Below are positions 1 through 5,120 of a stretch of 12,055 nt of DNA, one piece after another. This DNA is from a bacterium (GTDB taxonomy: Bacteria > Vulcanimicrobiota > Vulcanimicrobiia > Vulcanimicrobiales > SCRA01). The DNA lies in NCBI GenBank assembly GCA_004298675.1, contig SCRI01000051.1:1-12055 (forward strand), read 5' to 3'. The notes beneath the pieces were generated by a model. That model saw only the letters and a program-made list of their open reading frames with translations. It did no database searches and was not told the origin of the DNA. A program made the position numbers and the translations under genes. Numbering within the stretch: the stretch's first letter is position 1; the number at the start of each line of letters is the position of its first letter.

Positions 1-1
1 C

Positions 2-145
2 GCGGACGCCGCGTACCTCGAGCTGGCCTCCAACCATGGTCACGATGCGTTCTTGGCGGAGCCGGAGTCTCTCACGCGCCTGCTGGAGCCGGTGTTGGCG
101 CCGCTCTATGCGCGCGAGCGCTATCCGGACGCCGCGCTGGCGTGA
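2..145 (+). CDS. metX: Homoserine O-acetyltransferase-like protein (3' fragment)
   Basis: Only the last 47 codons are present; the gene begins left of the window. The frame reads to a TGA stop and contains SNHGHDAFLAEPE, which matches the C-terminal end of MetX-type alpha/beta-hydrolase acyltransferases, where the His of GHDAFL is the charge-relay histidine of the Ser-Asp-His triad. MetX transfers an acetyl (or succinyl) group to homoserine in the cytoplasm, the first committed step of methionine synthesis. A related serine or homoserine acyltransferase cannot be excluded because the nucleophile elbow and substrate-specific residues lie outside the window. The gene converges on the zinc-ribbon gene with only 7 bases between the two stop codons, and no terminator hairpin fits there. 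The family assignment is fairly secure from the motif; the exact substrate is inferred. Confidence 0.85.
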   Translation, partial: ADAAYLELASNHGHDAFLAEPESLTRLLEPVLAPLYARERYPDAALA

Positions 146-152
146 GGGGTCT

Positions 153-455
153 CTAGTAGCGCGAGGCGGGTTGGAAGCAGTCCCGGCAGTAGACCGGACG
201 ATCGCCGCGCGGCTGGAACGGCACCTGGGCCTCGTTGCCGCAACGGCTGCACGTGACGGTATACATCTCGCGCGGGGCGCGCGAGCCGCCGCCATGGCCG
301 CCGCCGTCGCGCTGCGATTTGCGGGCCGCGCGGCACTCCGGACAACGCGATGGCTTGTTAGTGAAGCCCTTCTGCGCGAAGAACTGCTGCTCTCCGCTGG
401 TGAATACGAATGGCCGCGCGCAATCAACGCACGTCAGCGTCTCGTCTTTGTACAT
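153..455 (-). CDS. Double zinc-ribbon protein
   Basis: A 100-residue protein with four CxxC knuckles: C9/C12, C38/C41, C69/C72 and C90/C93. The first pair-of-pairs, with FTSGEQQFF and RCPECR between and around the knuckles, matches the 'probable zinc-ribbon' (zf-trcl) family. The second, with the knuckles 17 residues apart and ending in RPVYCRDCF, matches the CxxC-x17-CxxC family. A Gly/His-rich linker (about residues 50-60) joins them. Two zinc ions are expected to be bound. The molecular role is unknown for the family; nucleic-acid or ribosome association is often supposed but nothing here shows it. The start ATG has an AAGGA stretch about ten bases upstream. A TACCAT hexamer at 485-490 could be its -10 box, but no good -35 box accompanies it. 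Confidence 0.85.
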   Translation of the reverse strand: MYKDETLTCVDCARPFVFTSGEQQFFAQKGFTNKPSRCPECRAARKSQRDGGGHGGGSRAPREMYTVTCSRCGNEAQVPFQPRGDRPVYCRDCFQPASRY

Positions 456-650
456 GAATCAACGTCCTTTGCTGACTCAGGCGAATGGTAACAACCGTTT
501 GGTCTGTCTACGTCAGCGTGGATCGTGATCCGCGAGACCGACTGACTGAACCCCAAACTTCAACGTGAAGATACCATGAAGGGGGAAAGGAAGCAATGGG
601 GCAGTGGGCCTGAATGTTGCGCCATTCGAAATATCGCTCGGTTTACGGCG
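456..650. other. Gene-free spacer between tRNA-Val and the zinc-ribbon gene
   Basis: No coding region is credible in these 195 bases. On the minus strand it is the 3' flank of the tRNA and the 5' flank of the zinc-ribbon gene, so it should hold the promoter of the latter. Visible structure is limited to an eight-base dyad at 517-534, a short CTTCA/TGAAG dyad at 558-570 and a GAATG/CATTC dyad at 612-627. No integrase site or repeated copy of the tRNA 3' end is seen elsewhere in the window. No U-tailed terminator follows the tRNA. Confidence 0.5.
517..534. repeat. Inverted repeat upstream of the zinc-ribbon gene
   Basis: The arms CGTGGATC and GATCCGCG are separated by GT and pair over eight positions with one T-G wobble. 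It lies about 60-80 bases upstream of the zinc-ribbon start codon. It could be an operator dyad or a short RNA hairpin; nothing in the sequence decides between these, and an arm of this size could also arise by chance. Confidence 0.3.
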
Positions 651-726
651 TGGTGGGCGATGACGGGCTCGAACCGCCGACTTCCTCCTTGTAAGGGAGG
701 CGCTCTCCCAGCTGAGCTAATCGCCC
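651..726 (-). tRNA. tRNA-Val (anticodon UAC)
   Basis: Read on the minus strand this 76-base segment folds as a complete cloverleaf: a seven-pair acceptor stem GGGCGAT/ATCGCCC, a D arm beginning TAGCTCAG, an anticodon stem CCTCC/GGAGG around loop CTTACAA (anticodon TAC, valine), a T arm GGCGG-TTCGAGC-CCGTC, discriminator A and an encoded CCA (651-653). Encoding of CCA means the nucleotidyltransferase is not needed for its first maturation. The gene lies 47 bases downstream of arsC on the same strand, so co-transcription with the ars operon is possible. No convincing promoter of its own is visible in the short gap. Confidence 0.97.
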
Positions 727-745
727 TATTTTAGCCGCTTGTTCC

Positions 746-772
746 CTTGGCGCCGCAGCACGGCGCCTCAAG
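746..772 (-). terminator. Hairpin after arsC (possible terminator or processing signal)
   Basis: Just after the arsC stop codon, GGCGCCG and CGGCGCC form a seven-pair stem around a five-base loop; a further CTT/AAG extends it across a two-base bulge. On the minus strand the stem is not followed by a U run (AAGGGAACAAG follows), so it is a weak candidate for intrinsic termination. It may instead stabilise the 3' end of the ars mRNA or separate it from the tRNA. Confidence 0.4.
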
Positions 773-773
773 T

Positions 774-1220
774 TTATCTCACGCGGTCCATTTCGCCTCC
801 AGCTTGCGTGTACCACTGCTCGACCTGCTCGCGAATGCGGTCGCGTACGATGCGTACGTTCGCCATGATGGCTTCGTGATCACCCTCGAACTCAGACGGG
901 TCCAGGAAGTGCCAGCTGATGCGCGTGCCCGCGGTCGGGTAGATAGGACACGGCTGCGCGGCGGACTCCTGACACACCGTGAAGACGTAGTCGTACTCCT
1001 GGTCCGCGATCAGCGGGTCGAATACCGTTTTCGTCGCGTTCCCTTCAATGTCGAACCCTATTTCCTTCATCGCCGCGACGACGTACGGATTCAACGCGCC
1101 CGCCGTGATGCCGGCACTATAGACGTCGAACTCCTCACCACCGATACGTTCGAGGAAGGCTTCGGCCATCTGACTGCGTGCGCTATTGTGAGCGCAGACG
1201 AACAACACCTTGGATTTCAT
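774..1220 (-). CDS. arsC: Arsenate reductase, thioredoxin-coupled type
   Basis: A 148-residue protein of the low-molecular-weight tyrosine-phosphatase fold. The N-terminal phosphate/arsenate loop CAHNSARS carries the nucleophile C9 and R15 (CX5R). The redox relay cysteines follow as C83 (FTVCQES) and C91 (QPCP), the arrangement of the thioredoxin-dependent ArsC of Bacillus and Staphylococcus type, not the glutaredoxin-dependent R773 type. It reduces As(V) to As(III) in the cytoplasm. Length is close to the family norm. Its ATG overlaps the TGA of the aquaporin gene (ATGA), indicating translational coupling as third gene of the operon. The nearby aquaporin gives the arsenite an exit route. Confidence 0.95.
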   Translation of the reverse strand: MKSKVLFVCAHNSARSQMAEAFLERIGGEEFDVYSAGITAGALNPYVVAAMKEIGFDIEGNATKTVFDPLIADQEYDYVFTVCQESAAQPCPIYPTAGTRISWHFLDPSEFEGDHEAIMANVRIVRDRIREQVEQWYTQAGGEMDRVR

Positions 1221-1894
1221 TGACGCTCCTCGACGAGCACGCCGGTTCCCACTACATACCGGAAAACGAACGTGGCTGCGAACGCGCCGAGCAGTTGCGC
1301 AACGACGAACATCGGTATGTCGATCGGCCTGATGCCTGCAAACGTGTCAGACATCGAGCGTGCGATAGTAACCGCCGGGTTCGCAAACGATGTCGACGAC
1401 GTGAACCAGTACGCCGCTACGATATACGCCGCGACCGCGAACGCAGTGAACTGAGACTTAACGCGCACGCATCCCCAGATCACGAGCAGCAAACCGAACG
1501 TCGCGACGAACTCGGCAAACCAGATGGACGGCCCGGCGCGTATGTGCCGCGACACGGAGAAAAGCGGCAATCCGAACATGATATTTGCGGTGGCTACTCC
1601 AACGATGCCGGCGACGATTTGCGAAGCGGCGTAGCCGAATGCTTCGCCCCACGACAGCCCGCCGAACAAAGCACCGGCAAGCGACACGGCTGGATTGAAG
1701 TGCGCCCCGGAAATAGGTCCTAGTGCGATGATAAGACAGACGAGCACACCGCCGGTCGCAAGCGTATTTGCGAGCAAGGCGATGGCGACGTTACCGCCAG
1801 ACAACCGTTCCGCCATGATGCCGGAACCGACGATTGCCGCGAGCAGAAAGCCGGTCCCGATGAACTCGGCGAGACACCGTCGCGCGAGCGTCAT
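1217..1894 (-). CDS. Aquaporin-family (MIP) channel of an ars operon
   Basis: A 225-residue, six-helix MIP protein with both half-helix signatures: HFNPAVS (N67-P68-A69) and FANPAVTIARS (N172-P173-A174). Its position between arsR and arsC is that of AqpS in Sinorhizobium meliloti, where the channel is known to pass arsenite out of the cell down its gradient after ArsC reduction. I therefore infer an arsenite (metalloid) channel. The residue right after the second NPA is Val (175), where water channels and GlpF have the selectivity-filter Arg; an Arg occurs four residues later. I chose the ATG at 1894 because it overlaps the arsR stop as ATGA; an in-frame GTG at 1906 would add four residues and deepen the overlap to 16 bases. 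Neither start has a clear Shine-Dalgarno sequence, which fits coupling. Confidence 0.9.
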   Translation of the reverse strand: MTLARRCLAEFIGTGFLLAAIVGSGIMAERLSGGNVAIALLANTLATGGVLVCLIIALGPISGAHFNPAVSLAGALFGGLSWGEAFGYAASQIVAGIVGVATANIMFGLPLFSVSRHIRAGPSIWFAEFVATFGLLLVIWGCVRVKSQFTAFAVAAYIVAAYWFTSSTSFANPAVTIARSMSDTFAGIRPIDIPMFVVAQLLGAFAATFVFRYVVGTGVLVEERQ

Positions 1895-2253
1895 GCGTTG
1901 CGGCACTCACGCTGAACGGAGACGGGCGACCCTTTCCCTTCGAACGCGGACGCCAAAGCCGCGCGCACGCGCTCGTGCGCTCTTGGCGCAAGGTGGTAGT
2001 AAACCCAGGTTCCGCGGCGCTCCGATATAACGAGCTCGGCCTCGCGCAGAATCCGAAGGTGATGCGAGACCGTGGGCTGATTCAACGGCAGCGCCGCAGT
2101 AAAATCGCAGACGCAAACCTCGCCGGCCGCCGCTGCGAGCATGGCAAGCATGGTCAATCGGTAGGAGTCTGCCACTGCCTTCAGGAGCCCCGCAACCGTC
2201 TCAAAGTCGTTCCAGATCACTTCCGAGGGCGGATAGGACCGCTGTATTGACAT
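1891..2253 (-). CDS. arsR: ArsR/SmtB-family arsenic-responsive repressor
   Basis: A 120-residue winged-helix regulator. EVCVCDF (C47, C49) is the alpha-3 metalloid-binding motif of arsenic-sensing ArsR proteins. QPTVSHHLRILREAELV (about 59-75) is the recognition helix region, followed by the beta wing ERRGTWVYYHL. In this family As(III) binding releases the repressor from its operator, and it normally represses its own operon. Its gene leads arsR-aquaporin-arsC; the stop codon overlaps the next ATG. The promoter -10 box ends six bases before the ATG and no Shine-Dalgarno sequence is present, so the mRNA is probably leaderless. An in-frame GTG at codon 12 also lacks a ribosome site, so the ATG is preferred. 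Confidence 0.95.
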   Translation of the reverse strand: MSIQRSYPPSEVIWNDFETVAGLLKAVADSYRLTMLAMLAAAAGEVCVCDFTAALPLNQPTVSHHLRILREAELVISERRGTWVYYHLAPRAHERVRAALASAFEGKGSPVSVQRECRNA

Positions 2254-2255
2254 AT

Positions 2256-2274
2256 TTCGATTCTAGAGATCGAA
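2256..2274. promoter_or_regulatory. Probable ArsR operator (inverted repeat over the -10 box)
   Basis: Perfect six-base arms TTCGAT (2256-2261) and ATCGAA (2269-2274) flank a seven-base centre. The dyad covers the whole -10 hexamer of the ars promoter, where a bound ArsR dimer would block RNA polymerase. Location and symmetry match how ArsR/SmtB repressors act; binding itself is inferred. Confidence 0.7.
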
Positions 2275-2288
2275 CCGGAAATCGTCAA
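2260..2288 (-). promoter_or_regulatory. Strong sigma-70-type promoter of the ars operon
   Basis: On the minus strand, TTGACG (2283-2288) and TAGAAT (2260-2265) stand 17 bases apart, five of six and five of six matches to the TTGACA and TATAAT consensus. Counting seven bases from the -10 box places the transcription start on the A of the arsR ATG (2253). This is the clearest housekeeping promoter in the window and implies a leaderless arsR mRNA. Confidence 0.8.
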
Positions 2289-2321
2289 GAGAGACGTGGC
2301 GGCGATCCGCTACAGCGCGTT

Positions 2322-2801
2322 CTAACCCAGCTGATCCCAGGCGCGGGCCGGTATCAGCCAACGCAACGTGCCCGCGCCTGCTTGCGGGCGCGCGAGATCG
2401 ACGCGGCAGAGCGCGCCCTTGCCGAAGCGTAACGTCAAGCCGTTGGGGGCCACGGCAGCGGTCAGCAAACGCCCGCACAACGGCTCGTGACTGATGGCGA
2501 TGACGGCATCGGCGTCGAGCGTCCCCAACTCTTCGAACAGCTTGATGGGATCGGCGGAGGGGATCAAGCCGGTCGTGCGCAGGATGGTGGCGCGCGGCAA
2601 CGCCGCCTGCGCCGTCTCCAAAGCGCGCGCATACGGACTGGACAGCACCATGTCGAAACGTAGTCCCAGGCGCTTGAACGCTTTCCCGGCACGCTCCATG
2701 CGCATGCGTCCCTCGCGCGTCAACGGACGCTGCGAGTCATCGGGCCAACGAGTGGGATCTTGCTCGCCGGCATCGCCGTGGCGCATGATGTAAAGCTCCA
2801 C
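2322..2801 (-). CDS. sixA: SixA-type phosphohistidine phosphatase
   Basis: A 159-residue histidine-phosphatase (phosphoglycerate-mutase-like) protein. It begins with the catalytic MRHGDAGEQ (R7-H8-G9), continues with SSPYARALETA (R59) and has the second catalytic histidine in ISHEP (H105). The size and order match SixA, which removes phosphate from histidine of HPt domains and of nitrogen-PTS proteins in enteric bacteria. The partner in this organism is unknown. The start is a GTG preceded by AAGGTGG, a good ribosome site. It follows the 43-residue membrane-protein gene on the same strand, with a GC-rich hairpin in the 84-base gap. It ends shortly before the ars promoter. Confidence 0.88.
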   Translation of the reverse strand: MELYIMRHGDAGEQDPTRWPDDSQRPLTREGRMRMERAGKAFKRLGLRFDMVLSSPYARALETAQAALPRATILRTTGLIPSADPIKLFEELGTLDADAVIAISHEPLCGRLLTAAVAPNGLTLRFGKGALCRVDLARPQAGAGTLRWLIPARAWDQLG

Positions 2802-2824
2802 GCCACCACCTTCGAAACGCCGAA

Positions 2825-2850
2825 GGCCCGCGCCTTCACTGACGCGGGCC
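2825..2850 (-). terminator. GC-rich hairpin between the small membrane-protein gene and sixA
   Basis: GGCCCGCG (2825-2832) and CGCGGGCC (2843-2850) form a perfect eight-pair stem with a ten-base loop. On the minus strand no U run follows; on the plus strand a short GGTTTT lies a few bases beyond, but no plus-strand gene ends here. It may be a partial terminator or an mRNA-stability element separating two cistrons. Confidence 0.4.
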
Positions 2851-2885
2851 CCCGCCGGTTTTGACCTTTGAGAGAGATCCCTACG

Positions 2886-3017
2886 TTACGCCGCGACGTC
2901 CGACGAGACGTTGCCGGCAGCCTGACGCTGCTCGCGGCGCGCGCCCGACGCGGGAAGAACGATCCACGCGACGACCAGCGATCCGAAGGCAACCAGACTA
3001 GCGACGAGCATCTCCAT
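2886..3017 (-). CDS. Small single-pass membrane protein (43 residues)
   Basis: I found this gene by reading the minus strand between amt and sixA. ATG at 3015-3017 is preceded by a perfect AAGGAGG (3023-3029) with five bases between, and the frame runs 43 codons to TAA. The protein starts MEMLVASLVAFGSLVVAWIV: one hydrophobic segment (about residues 3-22), then a basic, polar tail (ARREQRQ...). The positive-inside rule puts the tail in the cytoplasm. A TATACT hexamer (3041-3046) lies 23 bases upstream of the ATG. It is not a family I recognise. It follows amt by 105 bases on the same strand, in the position where many bacteria have glnK, so a link to ammonium transport is possible but only inferred from position. 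Confidence 0.7.
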   Translation of the reverse strand: MEMLVASLVAFGSLVVAWIVLPASGARREQRQAAGNVSSDVAA

Positions 3018-3040
3018 GCGAACCTCCTTGGCTTGGACTC

Positions 3041-3046
3041 AGTATA
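3041..3046 (-). promoter_or_regulatory. Putative -10 box of the small membrane-protein gene
   Basis: TATACT on the minus strand matches five of six bases of TATAAT and lies 23 bases upstream of the ATG, giving a 5' leader of about 16 bases that just accommodates the AAGGAGG site. The -35 region is poor (TGCGGG at a 17-base spacing), so an activator or read-through from amt may also contribute. Confidence 0.45.
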
Positions 3047-3122
3047 CGTCGCCTGCCCTCAGCCCCGCATTGGACGGTTGCCCAAGCGTGAGGGGCCTGC
3101 CGTTCAACGAACGTCGAGACGA

Positions 3123-4376
3123 TCACGGCGCCGGGGCCACGACCTCGCGATGCTGGGTCACGTCCAGGCCCATCGCCTCCTCCTGCTCGCTGACCCGCAG
3201 CGGCACGAAGATGTTGACGAGCTTCAGGATCGCGAACGTCATCACCGCGGAATAGCCGAACGATGCGCCCACGGCGATCAACTGGATCAGCAGTTGCCTA
3301 GGGTTGCCGTAGAGCAGGCCGTTGGAGGCGCCCGCGTTGATGGCCACGGTGGCGAAGAGGCCGGTAGCCAGCGCCCCCCACACGCCGCCCATGCCGTGCA
3401 CGGCGAAGACGTCCAGCACGTCGTCGACGCCACTGCGGCGCATCAGATGCACGCAGACGTAGCAGATGGTGCCGGCACCCAAGCCGATTAGAATCGAGGC
3501 CGGCGTGGTCACGTAGCCCGAAGCCGGCGTGATCGCCACTAAGCCTGCCACGGCGCCGGCGGTGGCGCCGAGCACGCTGGGCGTCCCCTTGTGCATCCAG
3601 GAGATCGTCATCCAGGTGAGCGCAGCCATGGCGGCGGCGGTGTTGGTGACCACGAAGGCATTGGCGGCGAGGCCCCCGGACTGGATGGCGCTGCCGGCGT
3701 TGAAGCCGAACCAGCCGAACCACAGCAGGCTCGCGCCCAGAATGGTCATGGTGGCGTCGTACGGCTCATCCGGCTGTGCCTGGCCGCGCTGCAACTCGAT
3801 ACGCCGTCCCAGCACCGTTGCCGCCACCAGCGCCGAGACACCGCTCGTGATATGCACCACCGTGCCGCCCGCGAAATCGAGCGCGCCCAGCTTCGAGCCC
3901 AGCCAGCCGCCGTGCCCCCAAACCCAGTGCGCCACGGGATCGTACACCAGCGTCGACCACAGCAAGCTGAAGATCACGAAGGCCTTGAAGCGCTTGCGTT
4001 CGGCGAAGGCCCCCGTGATCAGCGCGGGCGTGATGACGGCGAACATCATCTGGAACGCCATGTATGCCAAATGGGGAACGGTGGCGCCGTAGTCGGTGTT
4101 GGGCGTCATGCCCACGCCATTCAAGCCCACCCACGAGAGATCGCCGATGATGCCCCAGCCGTGCCAATCGGGGCCGAAGGCCAGCGAGTAGCCCCACATC
4201 ACCCACTGCACGCTGATCAGGCATAGGATGAAGAAGCTGTGCATGATCGTGGAGAGCACGTTCTTGCGGCGAACGAGCCCTCCGTAGAAGAATCCCAGGG
4301 CCGGAGTCATGACCATGACCAGCGCGGCTGAAGCAAGCAGCCACGCGGTATCTCCCGCGTCGATCTTGGGGTGCAT
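3123..4376 (-). CDS. amt: Ammonium transporter, Amt/MEP/Rh family
   Basis: A 417-residue integral membrane protein of normal Amt length with about eleven helices. The conserved LDFAGGTVVHITSG holds D167 and the first pore histidine H175; DVFAVHGMGG holds the second pore histidine H327. MTPALGFFYGGLVRRKN near the N terminus and FGWFGFNAGSA in the middle are also family signatures. There is no long cleavable signal peptide: the protein starts directly before helix 1 (MHPKIDAGDTAWLL). It conducts ammonium/ammonia into the cell. The start is supported by AGGAGGAG just upstream. No PII (glnB/glnK) gene is adjacent; the small membrane-protein gene follows instead. A TAGCAT -10-like box lies 21 bases upstream. 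Confidence 0.97.
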   Translation of the reverse strand: MHPKIDAGDTAWLLASAALVMVMTPALGFFYGGLVRRKNVLSTIMHSFFILCLISVQWVMWGYSLAFGPDWHGWGIIGDLSWVGLNGVGMTPNTDYGATVPHLAYMAFQMMFAVITPALITGAFAERKRFKAFVIFSLLWSTLVYDPVAHWVWGHGGWLGSKLGALDFAGGTVVHITSGVSALVAATVLGRRIELQRGQAQPDEPYDATMTILGASLLWFGWFGFNAGSAIQSGGLAANAFVVTNTAAAMAALTWMTISWMHKGTPSVLGATAGAVAGLVAITPASGYVTTPASILIGLGAGTICYVCVHLMRRSGVDDVLDVFAVHGMGGVWGALATGLFATVAINAGASNGLLYGNPRQLLIQLIAVGASFGYSAVMTFAILKLVNIFVPLRVSEQEEAMGLDVTQHREVVAPAP

Positions 4377-4381
4377 CGGCT

Positions 4382-4395
4382 CCTCCTCTTGGAGG
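4382..4395 (-). promoter_or_regulatory. Hairpin masking the amt ribosome binding site
   Basis: In the amt leader, CCTCC (4391-4395) can pair with GGAGG (4382-4386) around an AAGA tetraloop. The GGAGG is the Shine-Dalgarno sequence of amt, so the fold would hide it. Five G-C-rich pairs make a modest stem, and whether it forms in vivo is unknown. Confidence 0.4.
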
Positions 4396-4397
4396 GG

Positions 4398-4426
4398 ATG
4401 CTACCAGGAGTTCCGGCGCTCGTGCA
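4398..4426 (-). promoter_or_regulatory. Putative amt promoter
   Basis: On the minus strand TGGTAGCAT gives a TAGCAT -10 hexamer (4398-4403) with an extended TGn element. TGCACG (4421-4426) is a weak -35 at 17 bases. The predicted start leaves a leader of about 15 bases containing the ribosome site. No sigma-54 GG-N10-GC element is apparent, although amt genes often use one. Confidence 0.45.
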
Positions 4427-4544
4427 TTCGACGCGGCGTTAGCGTTGCAGCCGCCGCATACGACGTTTGCAGGAGTGGGGACCGTGCGTGCGCGGCAAAC
4501 ATGGCCAAAGCGTCAACGGCACGGCCCCCCGGTGCTTCAATGGA

Positions 4545-5048
4545 TCAATGCAGGGTGATGTGGAACCAGGTCTCGCCTTTGCCGTTGACGTTGACGTTCA
4601 CGGTGTAGTCGCCCGGTTTGAGCGCCACGTTGTTGCCGTACTCGGCGCTTCCGGAGCCCTTACCCAGCTCCTCGACGCGCGCCACCTGCATCTGCAGCGG
4701 GGCGCCGCCGGCGGACGGCGTCACCATGATGCTGACGTCGGCATCATGAACCAACGCGCCCGTGCTCGCGCTAACGATCTGCACGGCTAGAAAGGCGGTA
4801 GGTGCCGGCGTGGCGGCGAGCGTCACGGGGCCGTCGCCGGCCACGGCGATCAGTCCGGTGACGACGCCCGCGGCCTTCGCGGCGGCGCTCGTCGCGTAGA
4901 GCGGCTGCGAGGGCGTGAACTGAATGCTCACCCGGTAGGGCCCGGCCACGGCGCTGTTCGGAGTCGCCGACTGCTGGGCAAACGCGGGTGGAGTAAGGAG
5001 GGCGACGCACGCAACAGCGGCCGCCAAAAGACGCGCGATGAAGTTCAT
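4545..5048 (-). CDS. Secreted beta-rich protein with P19/Tp34-like tail
   Basis: A 167-residue protein with a type I signal peptide (MNFIARLLAA...PPAFA, predicted cut after A24). The mature part begins PYRVSIQFTPSQPLY and ends AEYGNNVALKPGDYTVNVNV...ETWFHITLH. The YGNNV-x-L-x-PG-x-YTV stretch resembles the end of the P19/Tp34 periplasmic iron-transport-associated proteins, and the overall beta-sandwich pattern also fits YtkA-like domains. The histidine/methionine metal ligands of P19 are not clearly conserved, so metal binding is uncertain. I start at the ATG at 5048; a frame extension to 5102 would add a poor non-signal leader. TATAAC ends six bases before the ATG without a ribosome site, so the mRNA may be leaderless. 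It lies 72 bases downstream of the chemotaxis-receptor gene. Confidence 0.65.
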   Translation of the reverse strand: MNFIARLLAAAVACVALLTPPAFAQQSATPNSAVAGPYRVSIQFTPSQPLYATSAAAKAAGVVTGLIAVAGDGPVTLAATPAPTAFLAVQIVSASTGALVHDADVSIMVTPSAGGAPLQMQVARVEELGKGSGSAEYGNNVALKPGDYTVNVNVNGKGETWFHITLH

Positions 5049-5054
5049 GGCGCG

Positions 5055-5063
5055 GTTATAGCA
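5055..5063 (-). promoter_or_regulatory. Extended -10 promoter element of the secreted-protein gene
   Basis: TGCTATAAC on the minus strand combines a TGn extension with TATAAC (5055-5060). The hexamer ends six bases before the ATG, so the transcript should start at the A of ATG. The -35 region (TGTTCG at a 17-base spacing) is poor, which an extended -10 element can compensate. Confidence 0.6.
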
Positions 5064-5120
5064 CAGACGGAGCCCGGCGAACACGAAAAATATCGGAGCC
5101 ACCGGGATGCGAAAGCGGCG

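Noticed and set aside
728-733. TAAAAT on the minus strand as a -10 box of tRNA-Val
   Set aside because: A start seven bases downstream would fall about five bases inside the mature tRNA, so it cannot drive the full gene.
651-2290. ars operon as a genomic island inserted at the tRNA gene
   Set aside because: The operon lies at the tRNA 5' side, no integrase is present and no second copy of the tRNA 3' end was found in the window.
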